A stretch of 64,000 nucleotides of DNA from Rhodobacterales bacterium HKCCA1288 (lineage in GTDB: Bacteria > Pseudomonadota > Alphaproteobacteria > Rhodobacterales > Rhodobacteraceae): NCBI GenBank assembly GCA_015693905.1, contig CP065161.1, forward strand, positions 1,657,001 through 1,721,000. Direction: 5' to 3'. Shown here piece after piece: positions 17,832-27,867 of the stretch. Under the pieces are notes generated by a model, which was not told the origin of the DNA, did no database searches, and worked only from the letters and a program-made list of their open reading frames with translations. Both the position numbers and the translations under genes were made by a program. The stretch's first letter is position 1. Each line of letters opens with the position of its first letter.

Positions 17832-18488
17832 ATGATCAGGTTAGAGAGTTTCCCAGAAAGCATGCCCCAAAGCCAAGCACCGCTGTGGCGCGTGACGCTT
17901 GATCGTCCCGACAAAGCGAATGCCCTGACCGAAGATATGCTTGCCACCTTGGTCAGCATCGCCAAACAGGCACAGGCGCACCCAAACTTGCGCGCGTTGG
18001 TTATTACAGGGGCGGGCGAAAAGGTCTTTTGTGCGGGTGCGGATTTGGACGCGGCCCGCGCGGGTCTGGCCAACTCGCCCCTGTGGGAGGCGTTGTCAGG
18101 CGCGATTGCCGCGCTGCCCTGCCTGACGATTGCGGCTCTGAATGGCACATTGGCAGGCGGCGCTATGGGGATGGCATTGGCCTGTGATCTGCGCCTCAGC
18201 GTTGATCGCGCCTCATTTTTTTACCCAGTCGCAAAGCTTGGGTTTTTGCCGCAGCCCTCAGACCCCAAACGTCTGACGGCGCTCATAGGCCCTGCGCGCA
18301 CAAAATTGCTGCTGCTGTCAGGCGCAAAATTTACCGCAAAAGAGGCCCTGTCCTTTGGGCTGATTGACAAGATCGTGCCGCAAGAGGCGCTTTGGCAGGA
18401 GGCGCAAAATATGGCCGAAGCCGCGATTTCGGGCAAAGCCGAGGTGCTGCGCGCCATCAAGGCGATGATCCCTGACGGCACGGCATGA
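17832..18488 (+). CDS. Enoyl-CoA hydratase/isomerase family protein
   Basis: A crotonase-fold protein of 218 residues, short for the family (about 250-260). It has the CoA-binding VTLDRPDKANALTEDM near residues 20-35, VFCAGADLDAARAG near 67-80 and the oxyanion region TLAGGAMGMALACDLRLSV near 110-128. A Glu is expected near the position of FFYPVAKLGFLP, but neither catalytic Glu of enoyl-CoA hydratase 1 is clear, so it may be an isomerase or other crotonase. ATG 17832 follows AAAAGGAATT. It overlaps the next gene by ATGA. Confidence 0.85.
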   Translation: MIRLESFPESMPQSQAPLWRVTLDRPDKANALTEDMLATLVSIAKQAQAHPNLRALVITGAGEKVFCAGADLDAARAGLANSPLWEALSGAIAALPCLTIAALNGTLAGGAMGMALACDLRLSVDRASFFYPVAKLGFLPQPSDPKRLTALIGPARTKLLLLSGAKFTAKEALSFGLIDKIVPQEALWQEAQNMAEAAISGKAEVLRAIKAMIPDGTA

Positions 18489-19681
18489 CGGGCGGACGCG
18501 ACCCTATCACATTGGACGTGATGATCATCGGCGCGGGGCCGAGCGCGCTGATGGCTGCCGATTATTTGGCCCATGCTGGGCGGCGGGTTGTTTTGATGGA
18601 GGGCAAAGCCTCCCCTGCGCGTAAGTTTCTCATGGCGGGAAAGTCAGGGTTGAACCTCACAATGGACGAACCGCTTGAGGCGTTTCTTGCGGCCTATGGG
18701 CCTTCGGCTGCGCCGCTTGCGCCGATGATCCGCGCGTTTGGCCCTGAAGAAGTTATACGCTTTACCCGCGATACATTAGGGCAGCCGATCTTTACAGGCA
18801 GCTCACGGCGTGTATTCCCCAAGGCGATGAAAGCCTCACCCATGCTGCGCGCCTGGTTGCAGCGCTTGGGCGGGCGAGGCGTGGAGATTTGGCGCAATTT
18901 CACATGGGATGGATGGGGGCCAGACGGGGCGTTTCGTTTTTCTACAGCAGAAGGGCCGCGCGAGATCACAGCCACCACAACACTCTTGGCCCTTGGGGGG
19001 GCAAGCTGGCCGAATTTAGGCGGGCGCGGCGAATGGCTTGAATATCTGAGCGCGCGCGGGGTCGAAACGGTTCCGTTTCAGCCAATGAATATGGGGTTTC
19101 ATATCAAATGGTCAGACCATATGCGCCCGCATTTTGGTCATCCGCTCAAATCCTTGATCTTGCGCGTGGGCGAAAAATCTGTGGCGGGTGAGATCGTGAT
19201 CACCGCCAAAGGTATTGAGGGCGGCGGGGTTTACGCCCTCTCGCGCGAGATGCGAGAGGGGGCGATGCTCAGCCTTGACCTCTGCCCTGACCGCAGTCTG
19301 GACGATGTTGCGGCGCGTCTTGAGAAAGGGGGCAGGCGCAAGGACAGTTTGTCGAATATCCTGCGCAAATCCCTTGGGATAGACGGGGCAAAGCGCGCAG
19401 TTTTGTTCGAAATGTGCAAATCCCTGCCCACTGCGCCGAAAGCGTTGGCAGAGCGCATCAAAGCCTTGCCCATCCCCCATAGCGGCCCGTTTGGATTGGA
19501 CCGCGCAATCTCTAGTTCGGGCGGGGTCGCATGGTCTGCGCTAGACGAGACTTTGCAGCTTCGCGCCCTACCAAATGTCTATTGTATCGGCGAGATGGTC
19601 GATTGGGATGCGCCTACGGGTGGCTATTTGCTGACAGCCTGTTTTGCTACGGGCCTTTGGGCGGCGCGTGCAGCAGCCTAG
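18485..19681 (+). CDS. HI0933/YhiN-type FAD-dependent oxidoreductase (TIGR03862-like)
   Basis: The 398-residue flavoprotein begins with a Rossmann fold, IIGAGPSALMAADYLAHAGR, then AGKSGLNLT and SSRRVFPKAMKASPML. It ends with GEMVDWDAPTGGYLLTACFA, a pattern of the HI0933 family. Members include the bile-acid reductase BaiN, but most are uncharacterised. Overlap by four bases with the crotonase gene and close spacing to the broken SDR suggest a three-gene oxidoreductase operon. The substrate is not known. Its stop overlaps the end of holA on the other strand. Confidence 0.85.
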   Translation: MTGGRDPITLDVMIIGAGPSALMAADYLAHAGRRVVLMEGKASPARKFLMAGKSGLNLTMDEPLEAFLAAYGPSAAPLAPMIRAFGPEEVIRFTRDTLGQPIFTGSSRRVFPKAMKASPMLRAWLQRLGGRGVEIWRNFTWDGWGPDGAFRFSTAEGPREITATTTLLALGGASWPNLGGRGEWLEYLSARGVETVPFQPMNMGFHIKWSDHMRPHFGHPLKSLILRVGEKSVAGEIVITAKGIEGGGVYALSREMREGAMLSLDLCPDRSLDDVAARLEKGGRRKDSLSNILRKSLGIDGAKRAVLFEMCKSLPTAPKALAERIKALPIPHSGPFGLDRAISSSGGVAWSALDETLQLRALPNVYCIGEMVDWDAPTGGYLLTACFATGLWAARAAA

Positions 19682-20703
19682 CGGGCGTTGCGCGGCATCA
19701 TGGCCAAGCGGATGAGACTGCGCTCCATCACTGCCAATTGCGGGGCTTGTGAACTTGAGCGGAGGGTCAAATCCGTCTCGATCAGGCTTTGCACCGCATC
19801 CTCAAGGCGTGTAACGCCCCAAGCCTGCGCTTGTTTGACCATGCGATCCCTGCGCGGGCCAAAGACCCCTGTTTTCGGGGAAAACCCAGCCGCTGGCCCC
19901 TGTGGATGACAGGCGGCCATATGGAGCGTGCGAAAATGGCGCAAGGCCGCGATACAAAGTGCAACCGCCGTGACCCCCTGACCACCAAGCCTTGCCATCA
20001 GGGCACCAACACGCGCATGGGCGCCTTCGGCAGCGGCGTGTAAGATTTCGTCAATCTCCGCATCAATCGTGGCAGGCGCCAATGCTGCCACCTCCGCCGA
20101 AGAGAGAGGGCTCTCATCGCCTAGTTTATAAAGGGCTAGCTTTTCCAAGAGCTGCCTGAAATCGCCAGGATCAAGCGCGCGGGCGAGGGCGGCCAAGTCA
20201 CGAGAGGCATCTTGCGCGATTGCAGATAGCCCCGCCTTTTTCAATTCGGCCTCGACCTCAGCCTGACTGGGCGGATCATCATAAACGGCGATACAAAAAG
20301 CCGATTTTTGGGTTTCAAACAATTTTCTCAGCGCCGAGCGTGGTGTCAGTTGCCCCGCCGTCACAATGATTTGGGCGTCACCTGCAGCCCATTCGTTTAT
20401 GGCGCTTGTGATTGCGGCGGCGGCGGCATCTGTTGCATCTTCGACAAAGACAGCGCGCGGGCCTGGAAAGAACCCTGTCGCCTTAATCGCGTCCAAAAGA
20501 GCCGCAGGATCACTGCGCAAAGATGCCCCCATCATACGGGTAAGGCGCATTTCGCCTTCGGCATCTGGCCCCAAAAGATTGGCAAGCAGGTCTTGGCGCT
20601 TAATCGCCACCCGCATCGCATCTGCCCCATAAATCAGAACGCCTGCCGCCCCTGTATCGGGGCGGGTGATAAACCGCGCCGCCTCTGAGGTGGAAAGCTT
20701 CAT
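19678..20703 (-). CDS. holA: DNA polymerase III delta subunit HolA
   Basis: The 341-residue clamp-loader subunit opens with MKLSTSEAARFITRP and VLIYGADAMRVAIKRQDLLANLLG, the domain I block of HolA. RLTRMMGASLRSDPAALLDAI and VFVEDATDAAAAAI follow. The AAA+ fold is degenerate with no Walker A, as normal for delta. The C-terminal helical collar runs from about 210 onward. It is placed 15 bases after leuS on the same strand, the standard Rhodobacteraceae order. Confidence 0.93.
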   Translation of the reverse strand: MKLSTSEAARFITRPDTGAAGVLIYGADAMRVAIKRQDLLANLLGPDAEGEMRLTRMMGASLRSDPAALLDAIKATGFFPGPRAVFVEDATDAAAAAITSAINEWAAGDAQIIVTAGQLTPRSALRKLFETQKSAFCIAVYDDPPSQAEVEAELKKAGLSAIAQDASRDLAALARALDPGDFRQLLEKLALYKLGDESPLSSAEVAALAPATIDAEIDEILHAAAEGAHARVGALMARLGGQGVTAVALCIAALRHFRTLHMAACHPQGPAAGFSPKTGVFGPRRDRMVKQAQAWGVTRLEDAVQSLIETDLTLRSSSQAPQLAVMERSLIRLAMMPRNAR

Positions 20704-20717
20704 CGGGTTACATTGCC

Positions 20718-23378
20718 TTAAATAACGACATTCATAATCCGCCCTGGCACAACAATCAGCTTGCGGGGCGCGCGACCTTCAAGCGCCTTCGCCACAGCCT
20801 CATCCGCCAGAACCAATTTTTCAACCTCTTGTTGCGGCATATCTTTCGCAACAGTCAGTTCCGAGCGGCGTTTGCCGTTGATCTGGATGGGTAAGGTGAC
20901 GGTATCGGACACCAACATCGCCTCATCGGCTTTGGGCCACGGTGCGGTAGCTACCAAACCAGACCCGCCCTGACGCGCCCAAATTTCTTCGGCCAAATGT
21001 GGGGTCATTGGTGACATGAGCTGCGCCAAGGTCAGGATCGCCTCACGCTGTGCGGCGGCCGAGGCGTTCGATTTCGCCAAAGTGTTGGTAAAGGCATAAA
21101 GTTTGGCGATCGCCGCATTAAAGCCAAAGCTTTCAATGCCGTTTGTCACATCAACAATGGCGCGATGCATGGCGCGCAGTAGGTCTTGATCGCCTGAGCC
21201 TGCCGCATCTTTCGGCATATCCGCGATTTTTTCGCTCAAGGCCCAGACACGGCCCAAATGTTTAAATGCGGCTTCGGCCCCCGCAGCCGTCCATTCCACA
21301 TCACGCTCGGGCGGGCTGTCAGAGAGGACGAACCACCGCGCGGTATCGGCGCCATATTGGGCTATGATCGCCACAGGATCGACCACGTTGCGTTTCGATT
21401 TCGACATTTTGGCGGAAGGGATGATCTCAACCTCGCGGCCGTTCTTTACGGCAATCCTGTGTGCTTCCGGTAGGCTATCGGACAACCCTAGGTCTTCAGC
21501 AAATTTCCGTTCTACTGCTCGTTCCTTTCCGGAATCGTTGAACAGGATTACCTCTTCTGGATAAAGATATTCGCTACGCAATTTAGCGCCAGGCTCCTTT
21601 AAGTCACCCTGCACACGCTTTATTTTGTAAATTGCATGCGTCACCATCCCCTGCGTGAACAGTGCGTTGAACGGCTCGGCGCATTTTGCGGGCAAATGCC
21701 CCGTCTTTTGCATCGCACGCGCGAAGAAGCGCGAATAAAGAAGGTGCAAAATCGCGTGCTCAATCCCGCCGATATATTGATCTACATTCATCCAATATTC
21801 GGCCTCGGCGGCATCGGTGGGCGTTGCCGCGCGCGGCGCGGTGAAGCGGGCGTAATACCACGAGCTGTCCACGAATGTGTCCATCGTGTCGGTTTCACGC
21901 TGCGCAGGCGCACCGCAGCTAGGGCAGGCGCAATCGCGCCAAGTCGGGTGACGATCCAGCGGGTTGCCTGGAATGTCGAAACTGACATCGCGCGGCAGTT
22001 CGATGGGCAGGTTTTCCTTTTTCTCTGGAACAACCCCGCAGGTGGCACAATGCACCACAGGGATTGGACAGCCCCAATAACGTTGGCGGCTCAAACCCCA
22101 GTCGCGCAGTCGGAACTTGGTTACGCCTTGGCCCCAACCCCTCGCCTCAGCGAGATCAATTGCGGCATCCACTGCGGTGTCACCTGTTTGCACTGCCTCG
22201 CCTGCAAAGCCGCGAATATAGCGCACACGCTCGGCTTTGGTTGGCACGAAGGCTTCGGCCAAGTGGGCTTCTTCCGCGCCCTCGGCCACAAAAACAGGGG
22301 TGATCGGCAGATCGAACTTGCGCGCAAATTCAAAATCGCGCTGGTCATGGGCAGGGCAGCCGAAAATTGCGCCCGTGCCATAATCCATCAAAATAAAATT
22401 CGCGATCCAAACGGGCAATTCCCAAGACGGATCAAGCGGGTGGCGTACACGCAGGCCCGTATCGCGGCCCTTTTTCTCGGCCTTTTCCAAGGCTTCGGCA
22501 GTTGTTCCACCTTTGCGGCAGTCTTGGCAGAATGCCGCAATCTCGGCGTTTTCTGCTTCGAGTGCTTTGGCCAAGGGATGATCGGGGGAGATACCCACAA
22601 AACTGGCCCCCATCAGCGTATCAGGGCGGGTGGTGTAAACATCAATCGTGCTGTGACCATGCGCAGGTGCGGTCAGCTCAAAGCCAAATTGCAGCCCGCG
22701 GGATTTGCCGATCCAATTCGCTTGCATCAGGCGCACTTTTTCGGGCCAATCGTCTAAACCATCCAGCGCGCCAAGCAAATCATCGGCCATGTCGGAGATT
22801 TTAAAGAACCATTGCGTCAACTCGCGCCGTTCTACGTCAGCACCCGAACGCCAGCCTTTGCCATCGATGACCTGTTCATTGGCAAGAACCGTCATATCGA
22901 CCGGATCCCAATTCACCACCGCGTTTTTTCGGTAGACCAAACCCTGCTCTAGCATATCAAGAAACAGCGCTTGTTGCTGTCCGTAATATTCAGGGTCACA
23001 GGTGGCAAATTCCCGATCCCAATCAATCGACAGGCCCAAGGGTTTCATCTGGCCGCGCATTGTATCGATGTTTTGATATGTCCAATCGGCAGGGTGGCCG
23101 CCATTTTCCATTGCGGCATTTTCGGCAGGCATCCCAAAGGCATCCCACCCCATAGGATGCAGCACGTTAAATCCAGTGGAGGATTTGAAGCGTGCGATCA
23201 CATCACCCATCGTGTAATTGCGCACATGGCCGATATGGATGCGCCCCGATGGGTAAGGGAACATCTCAAGCACATAGTATTTTTCACGCGCAGGATCGCG
23301 CTTGGCCTGAAAGATTGCGGCCGCATCCCATGCCTGCTGCCATTTCTCTTCAATCTGGGACGGATCGTAGCGCGACAT
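20718..23378 (-). CDS. leuS: Leucyl-tRNA synthetase
   Basis: A class I synthetase of 886 residues. The HIGH motif is in [19 protein letters not shown] near residues 42-60, the CP1 editing domain near 220-420 ([12 protein letters not shown]), and [14 protein letters not shown] near 640. The anticodon-binding domain follows, and the C-terminal domain ends [11 protein letters not shown]. The start is ATG 23378; six codons upstream would also be open. The stretch just before KMSKS (roughly 21450-21640), where the leucine-specific domain lies, is longer than in most relatives I know and uses codons that are rare in the surrounding gene (ATA, TTA, CTA, GTA, CGA, AGG). Confidence 0.97.
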   Translation of the reverse strand: MSRYDPSQIEEKWQQAWDAAAIFQAKRDPAREKYYVLEMFPYPSGRIHIGHVRNYTMGDVIARFKSSTGFNVLHPMGWDAFGMPAENAAMENGGHPADWTYQNIDTMRGQMKPLGLSIDWDREFATCDPEYYGQQQALFLDMLEQGLVYRKNAVVNWDPVDMTVLANEQVIDGKGWRSGADVERRELTQWFFKISDMADDLLGALDGLDDWPEKVRLMQANWIGKSRGLQFGFELTAPAHGHSTIDVYTTRPDTLMGASFVGISPDHPLAKALEAENAEIAAFCQDCRKGGTTAEALEKAEKKGRDTGLRVRHPLDPSWELPVWIANFILMDYGTGAIFGCPAHDQRDFEFARKFDLPITPVFVAEGAEEAHLAEAFVPTKAERVRYIRGFAGEAVQTGDTAVDAAIDLAEARGWGQGVTKFRLRDWGLSRQRYWGCPIPVVHCATCGVVPEKKENLPIELPRDVSFDIPGNPLDRHPTWRDCACPSCGAPAQRETDTMDTFVDSSWYYARFTAPRAATPTDAAEAEYWMNVDQYIGGIEHAILHLLYSRFFARAMQKTGHLPAKCAEPFNALFTQGMVTHAIYKIKRVQGDLKEPGAKLRSEYLYPEEVILFNDSGKERAVERKFAEDLGLSDSLPEAHRIAVKNGREVEIIPSAKMSKSKRNVVDPVAIIAQYGADTARWFVLSDSPPERDVEWTAAGAEAAFKHLGRVWALSEKIADMPKDAAGSGDQDLLRAMHRAIVDVTNGIESFGFNAAIAKLYAFTNTLAKSNASAAAQREAILTLAQLMSPMTPHLAEEIWARQGGSGLVATAPWPKADEAMLVSDTVTLPIQINGKRRSELTVAKDMPQQEVEKLVLADEAVAKALEGRAPRKLIVVPGRIMNVVI
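21455..21640 (-). other. Atypical AT-richer patch within leuS
   Basis: By hand count 21481-21660 is 47 percent GC (43 percent in 21541-21600) against 53-60 percent in the adjacent 60-base lines. The encoded segment carries a charged run, [18 protein letters not shown], that I do not recognise from related LeuRS sequences. The reading frame stays open. It may be a mosaic exchange or an expanded leucine-specific domain. Confidence 0.5.
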
Positions 23379-23487
23379 TGCGAACTCCTGAAACATGGGG
23401 CTTTCGGGCCAAACGGGTATAGTCGGGCGCGTGTTTAAGCCGCCCGCTTGAAGAGGTCTAGGGGTATGGCGTGAATTCGCCGCCTGA

Positions 23488-23976
23488 TTACAGGCCCGAG
23501 TCGCGGATGCGCAATTGGCGGGCGCGGGTCAAGATCGCATCTTCGATCTGACGCGTGGTTTCGCGGCTGACAGGGCCACCGCGCGTGGCCAATGCAACGC
23601 GCAGCGCACGCGCATCCAATGCGGGGTCACTGACATAGACGGTTGCGCGATAGGCTGTGCCGCCGCCTGGTGGCGTGCCATAGCCAAAATCAATCACGCC
23701 TGAGAATGGATCAGCTGATTCAATCGGCAAGAAGTCCAACACTTCAAGCGTGGCGTTCCAGATGTATCGATTGACTTCAACGGTGACATTCGGGTCATCC
23801 ACGTTCTGGAACAAATCCCAGATGGTTTCGCGCTGTGGCTCTTGTGCGTCTAGCGCGGCGCGCTGTTCTTCGGCGGCCTCAGACCCGCCCAAGCTGCCAC
23901 CCAACCGCCCGCAAGACGCAAGCGCCAGTGCGGTCGCAACAACCAAGATAGCTTTGCCAAAGCTCGAAAATGCCAT
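23488..23976 (-). CDS. DUF3576 outer-membrane lipoprotein
   Basis: A 162-residue lipoprotein: residues 1-22 are a signal peptide ending in the lipobox LASC, with acylation at Cys22. DUF3576 follows ([27 protein letters not shown], then [22 protein letters not shown]). A Gly after Cys22 and no Asp at +2 suggest outer-membrane sorting. It lies 109 bases upstream of leuS on the same strand, its conserved position in alphaproteobacteria. No function is established. Confidence 0.88.
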   Translation of the reverse strand: MAFSSFGKAILVVATALALASCGRLGGSLGGSEAAEEQRAALDAQEPQRETIWDLFQNVDDPNVTVEVNRYIWNATLEVLDFLPIESADPFSGVIDFGYGTPPGGGTAYRATVYVSDPALDARALRVALATRGGPVSRETTRQIEDAILTRARQLRIRDSGL

Positions 23977-24086
23977 GTGACTTTGCCCTTTCGTCCATAT
24001 TGCGCACTGCGTGCAACGCGGGGGGCAAATGACTGCGCCCGTTGCGTGCCTCTTGGTAACTTAGCCCCGCCATTGCGGCAAGGACT

Positions 24087-24116
24087 TTGATATTATCGTC
24101 AAATTAGACCTAAATA
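24087..24116 (+). promoter_or_regulatory. Candidate porin promoter in a 298-base intergenic region
   Basis: TTGATA (24087-24092) is followed after 18 bases by TAAATA (24111-24116), a weak match to -10. The small dyad TTTGA-N8-TCAAA at 24086-24103 overlaps the -35. If this is the start, the porin mRNA leader is about 150 bases long, which leaves room for post-transcriptional control. Nothing else is recognisable between 23977 and 24274. Confidence 0.35.
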
Positions 24117-24274
24117 ACACACTGTGGCATCTGTGCATCAGAGTTGGCCCAAGATGAAGATGTCTGTCACGGCTTCGTTGCAATGCGCGGCTTGATGCGA
24201 GAGAGAAAGCCATACTCAATTCGGACTTCCCCGTCTTGAGGTGCACCTTAGAAATCAATTACGAGGGAAAAACC

Positions 24275-25129
24275 ATGAAAAAGGTTCTCTTCGCTACTAC
24301 TGCTTTGATTGCAACCGCAGGCGTTGCATCTGCAGACATCACTTTGACTGGCTCTGCTTCCATGGGTCTGACCCACGCGAATGACCAGACCGTTAATGAC
24401 GTTGAACTAGACTTCAACATCGTTGGCTCCGGCACTGCAGACAATGGTTGGACATTCGGCGCTAAAGTCGGTGTTGATAACCAGGTTAACGGCGAAACTG
24501 GCACAGCGACTGGCCCAGCCGAAGACGCAACTGCATTCGTTTCTGGCTCTTTCGGCACGCTCACCATGGGCAGCGTTGACCCAGCAACCGATGGCATGGG
24601 TATCGCTGACGCGGGTCATCAGGGCATCGGCATTGATGACGTTGCAGAACTCAACAAAGCAATCGGTTCCGCAGACGTAAACTGGGCATACTCGGTAAAC
24701 GGTCTGAGCATCTTGGTTGGTTACAGCTCTGTGAACGAAGACACATCTGCACGCCTCAGCTTTGACGTAGGCACAGTTGCATTGTCCTTGGGTGTTGCAA
24801 ACGATCGCAACGGCGCAGCCGACACCGACACAACAACTGCAATTCAGGCAAGCACAAACGTAAACGGTGTTGGTCTGACTGCATACTACAGCGTATTTGA
24901 CGATGACGGCAGCAACACTGAAACCGACAGCTTCGGCCTGTCTGCTTCGTTCGCGCTTGACGATGCAACCACCATCACTGCTGTTTACGCCGACAACGAC
25001 ACTGCAGTCGAAGCCGCTTACGGCTTGGGCGCAAGCATGAACCTCGGCGGCGGCTTGAGCCTCGCTGGCGGTGTAGGCTCCGCAGGCGACGACACGAAGT
25101 GGGACTTGGGTCTGAACATGAGCTTCTAA
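24275..25129 (+). CDS. Rhodobacter-type outer-membrane porin, intact
   Basis: A 284-residue precursor. The signal peptide MKKVLFATTALIATAGVASA is cleaved before ADITL. The rest is acidic and glycine-rich with alternating beta-strands, GSFGTLTMGSVD forming the family's constriction region, and a terminal LGLNMSF whose final Phe is the usual assembly signal. It forms a general diffusion pore. The ATG at 24275 has GAGGG 7 bases ahead. It uses highly optimised codons (GAC, AAC, GGC, GTT), unlike its neighbours, as expected for a very abundant protein. The pseudogene at 715-1570 is its paralogue. Confidence 0.93.
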   Translation: MKKVLFATTALIATAGVASADITLTGSASMGLTHANDQTVNDVELDFNIVGSGTADNGWTFGAKVGVDNQVNGETGTATGPAEDATAFVSGSFGTLTMGSVDPATDGMGIADAGHQGIGIDDVAELNKAIGSADVNWAYSVNGLSILVGYSSVNEDTSARLSFDVGTVALSLGVANDRNGAADTDTTTAIQASTNVNGVGLTAYYSVFDDDGSNTETDSFGLSASFALDDATTITAVYADNDTAVEAAYGLGASMNLGGGLSLAGGVGSAGDDTKWDLGLNMSF

Positions 25130-25152
25130 TCCTCACGGATTACTTGCTTGGG

Positions 25153-25184
25153 AAAGAGCGGGCTTCGGCTCGCTCTTTTCTTTT
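25153..25184 (+). terminator. Rho-independent terminator after porin
   Basis: The arms AAAGAGCG and CGCTCTTT surround a short inner stem and a TTCG loop and are followed by TTTTCTTTTG. It starts 23 bases after the stop codon. The loop and tail sequence is shared with the terminator of the porin pseudogene. Confidence 0.9.
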
Positions 25185-25194
25185 GAAAAATGCG

Positions 25195-25213
25195 TTTATT
25201 TATCATAAATAAA
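25195..25213. promoter_or_regulatory. Perfect AT-only palindrome upstream of pagL-like gene
   Basis: Nine-base arms TTTATTTAT and ATAAATAAA flank a single C. It lies 25 bases before the PagL-like start codon and 11 bases beyond the porin terminator, probably inside the promoter. It may be an operator or simply an AT-rich promoter core. Confidence 0.45.
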
Positions 25214-25237
25214 TAACATAATAATCTAGGGGCAGAT

Positions 25238-25711
25238 ATGAAACGGCACCTCATTTCATTACTCGCCTGTGGCCTTGGTCTGCCTGGATCGGCCCTAGCG
25301 GATAGTTCTGTGATCGGGCTGACGCGTGACGGCACGAACAGAGGCTCAGGCATTGTGGCCGAGTATCATTGGACAGGCGCGTTAGCCGAGGGTGATCGCT
25401 TTACCGCAGGTTGGGCTACTTCAGTTTTGGCCGATAACAATCACAACGGGTTTGTGGGGTTTGGCGTCTCTGCGGAATATCAGATCAGCGGTCAAAATTT
25501 CATCGAGGCCAGCTTTATGCCTGGATATTACAAAGAGGGTGACGTTGATTTGGGGGGCCATATGCATTTTCGCAGCACCCTTGGGATTGGCACCAATATC
25601 ACCGACAGCGCTGCGCTTTCATTCGCGTTCAGCCATATCTCAAACGGTGGCCTAAATGATCGCAACCCTGGAATGGATATGGTCATGCTGCGTTTGACCC
25701 GCCGCTACTAA
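25238..25711 (+). CDS. PagL-like lipid A 3-O-deacylase (acyloxyacyl hydrolase)
   Basis: A 157-residue outer-membrane protein with a signal peptide (LLACGLGLPGSALA, cleaved near residue 21) and an eight-strand beta-barrel pattern. The catalytic His-Ser pair of PagL is in SHISNGGLNDRNPG near residues 131-144; the region before (FRSTLGIGTNI) and the final MLRLTRRY match the family. PagL removes the 3-O acyl chain of lipid A from within the outer membrane, altering endotoxin structure. It has its own probable promoter, separate from the porin. Confidence 0.8.
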   Translation: MKRHLISLLACGLGLPGSALADSSVIGLTRDGTNRGSGIVAEYHWTGALAEGDRFTAGWATSVLADNNHNGFVGFGVSAEYQISGQNFIEASFMPGYYKEGDVDLGGHMHFRSTLGIGTNITDSAALSFAFSHISNGGLNDRNPGMDMVMLRLTRRY

Positions 25712-25765
25712 TCCGCACAAAGATTCGAGTCCCATTCACCGCGCGCTTGCGCTATAGGCGCATCC

Positions 25766-26611
25766 ATGTCTGAGCCGCACACATATATCGGCCTGCCCTT
25801 CATGAAAATGCACGGGCTTGGCAATGATTTTGTCGTCATGGACGCGCGCAAGCGCGAGGTCACCGTGACCGCTGATTTGGCGCGCGCGCTTGCAGATCGT
25901 CATCGTGGGGTGGGGTTTGACCAATTGGCCTTGATCCAAAACGATAACGAGGCGGATTTAGCACTGACCTTTTACAATGCCGATGGATCCCTCTCTGCAA
26001 CCTGTGGCAATGCCACACGCTGCATCGCTGCCTATGAAATGGCGGCACAGGGCCTTAATCAGATCCGCCTGCGCACAGAACGCGGGATTCTGGTTGCGCA
26101 GGATCGCGGCAACGGCCTGACCGCTGTGAATATGGGGGCCCCGCTGTTGGAGTGGCAAGATATCCCTTTAGCCACGGCGATGGACACGCTGCATCTGCCC
26201 CTAGACGGGGATCCTGTTGGGACAGGCATGGGTAACCCTCATTGCAGTTTCTTTGTGGACGATGCCGAAGCGGTGGATTTGGCTGCCCGCGGCCCCGAAG
26301 TGGAACATCATCCGCTGTTCCCTGCGCGCACCAATGTGCAATTCGCCTCACTCATCGGGCCAGATCATCTGAGGATGCGGGTCTGGGAACGGGGAACGGG
26401 CATCACGCTTGCCTCAGGATCATCCTCTTGTGCGGTGGCGGTTGCCGCGGCGCGGCGGGGCCTGACAGGTCGTGCAGTGAAACTGACCCTTGATGGGGGT
26501 GATATTTGGATTGAGTGGCGCGAGGATGGCGTTTGGATGACAGGGCCAACGGCCCATGTGTTCACCGCTGAATTGACCGCAGATTTCATAAGTCGCCTAC
26601 AAAACCCATGA
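25766..26611 (+). CDS. dapF: Diaminopimelate epimerase
   Basis: DapF converts LL- to meso-diaminopimelate for lysine and peptidoglycan. The 281-residue protein has [13 protein letters not shown] at residues 14-26, the first catalytic Cys in ATCGNATRC near 73-81 and the second in [13 protein letters not shown] near 218-229. It overlaps mtaB by ATGA. The start at 25766 gives a 13-residue leader before the conserved Met-His; an internal ATG at 25802 is the alternative. Confidence 0.96.
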   Translation: MSEPHTYIGLPFMKMHGLGNDFVVMDARKREVTVTADLARALADRHRGVGFDQLALIQNDNEADLALTFYNADGSLSATCGNATRCIAAYEMAAQGLNQIRLRTERGILVAQDRGNGLTAVNMGAPLLEWQDIPLATAMDTLHLPLDGDPVGTGMGNPHCSFFVDDAEAVDLAARGPEVEHHPLFPARTNVQFASLIGPDHLRMRVWERGTGITLASGSSSCAVAVAAARRGLTGRAVKLTLDGGDIWIEWREDGVWMTGPTAHVFTAELTADFISRLQNP

Positions 26612-27867
26612 CAAAGCCACCTGAATTTCGAACGCTTGGGTGTCGGCTCAATGCCTATGAAACCGAAGCGATGACCGATATGGCCACCGCAGCGGGCCTC
26701 AGGGATGCGGTGATCATTAACACCTGCGCCGTAACGGCCGAGGCCGTGCGCAAAGCGCGCCAAGAAATCCGCAAGGTGAAGCGCGACAATCCAAGCGCGC
26801 GGATCGTGGTGACGGGCTGCGCAGCACAGACCGAGCCCGAAACCTTTGCCGCAATGGGCGAAGTTGACCTCATCATTGGCAATCGCGAAAAGATGGAACC
26901 TGCAACATGGGCCAAACTCAGCGGCCCTGATTTCATCGGCCAAACCGAAAAGGTCATGGTCGATGACATCATGTCCGTGCGCGAAACAGCCGAGCATCTG
27001 ATTGACGGCTTTGGCACCCGCGCGCGCGCCTATGTGCAGGTTCAAAATGGCTGTGATCATCGCTGCACCTTTTGCATCATCCCATTTGGGCGCGGTAATT
27101 CACGCTCCGTGCCTGCGGGTGTGGTAGTGGATCAAATCAAACGCTTGGTCGACCGCGGCTATTTAGAGGTGGTGCTCACGGGGGTTGATCTGACCTCATG
27201 GGGGGCGGATCTCCCGCAAGCCCCCCATTTGGGCGATTTGGTCATGCGTATCTTGAAACTTGTTCCTGATCTGGCGCGCCTGCGGATTTCCTCTATCGAC
27301 TCCATCGAAGCTGATCCGATGTTGATGGAGGCCATCGCCAACGAACCCCGCCTGATGCCTCATCTGCATCTGAGCCTTCAACATGGCGATAATTTGATCC
27401 TCAAGCGTATGAAGCGCCGCCATGCGCGCGAAGATGCCATTGCCTTTTGCGAGGAGGCGCGCCGCCTGCGGCCTGAGATCAAATTTGGCGCAGATATCAT
27501 TGCAGGTTTCCCGACAGAAACCGAAACACATTTCGAAAATTCCCTCAAATTGGTTGAGGAGTGCGGGCTAACATGGCTCCATGTGTTTCCGTTCTCACCG
27601 CGCCAAGGCACGCCAGCGGCACGGATGCCACAATTGCAAAGCGCCACCATCAAAGACCGCGCGGCACGATTGCGCGCCGCTGGGGATCGGGCCCTCGCCC
27701 AACATTTATCGGGCGAGATTGGCAAAACCCATCAGATTTTGATGGAAAATCCCCATCTTGGCCGCACCGAAGACTTCACTGAAGTCAGCCTCAATGAGGC
27801 GCAAGAAACAGGTCAGATCATCACTGCTACAATTTCAGGCCACAAAGACGGACGGCTTTTAGCCTAG
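26608..27867 (+). CDS. mtaB: tRNA t6A37 methylthiotransferase MtaB
   Basis: MtaB adds a methylthio group to t6A at position 37 of tRNAs reading ANN codons. The 419-residue protein has the N-terminal cluster-binding Cys residues ([24 protein letters not shown]), the radical-SAM motif [15 protein letters not shown] near 148-162 and a C-terminal TRAM-like domain. SNSR in MiaB proteins is GNSRS here. Its stop overlaps the end of the TlpA-like gene on the opposite strand by four bases. Confidence 0.94.
   Translation: MTKPPEFRTLGCRLNAYETEAMTDMATAAGLRDAVIINTCAVTAEAVRKARQEIRKVKRDNPSARIVVTGCAAQTEPETFAAMGEVDLIIGNREKMEPATWAKLSGPDFIGQTEKVMVDDIMSVRETAEHLIDGFGTRARAYVQVQNGCDHRCTFCIIPFGRGNSRSVPAGVVVDQIKRLVDRGYLEVVLTGVDLTSWGADLPQAPHLGDLVMRILKLVPDLARLRISSIDSIEADPMLMEAIANEPRLMPHLHLSLQHGDNLILKRMKRRHAREDAIAFCEEARRLRPEIKFGADIIAGFPTETETHFENSLKLVEECGLTWLHVFPFSPRQGTPAARMPQLQSATIKDRAARLRAAGDRALAQHLSGEIGKTHQILMENPHLGRTEDFTEVSLNEAQETGQIITATISGHKDGRLLA

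Noticed and set aside
21636-22757. A long open frame of 373 codons on the plus strand
   Set aside because: It lies antisense to leuS, has no recognisable domain, and is rich in Cys, His and Arg as expected from the shadow of a GC-biased gene.
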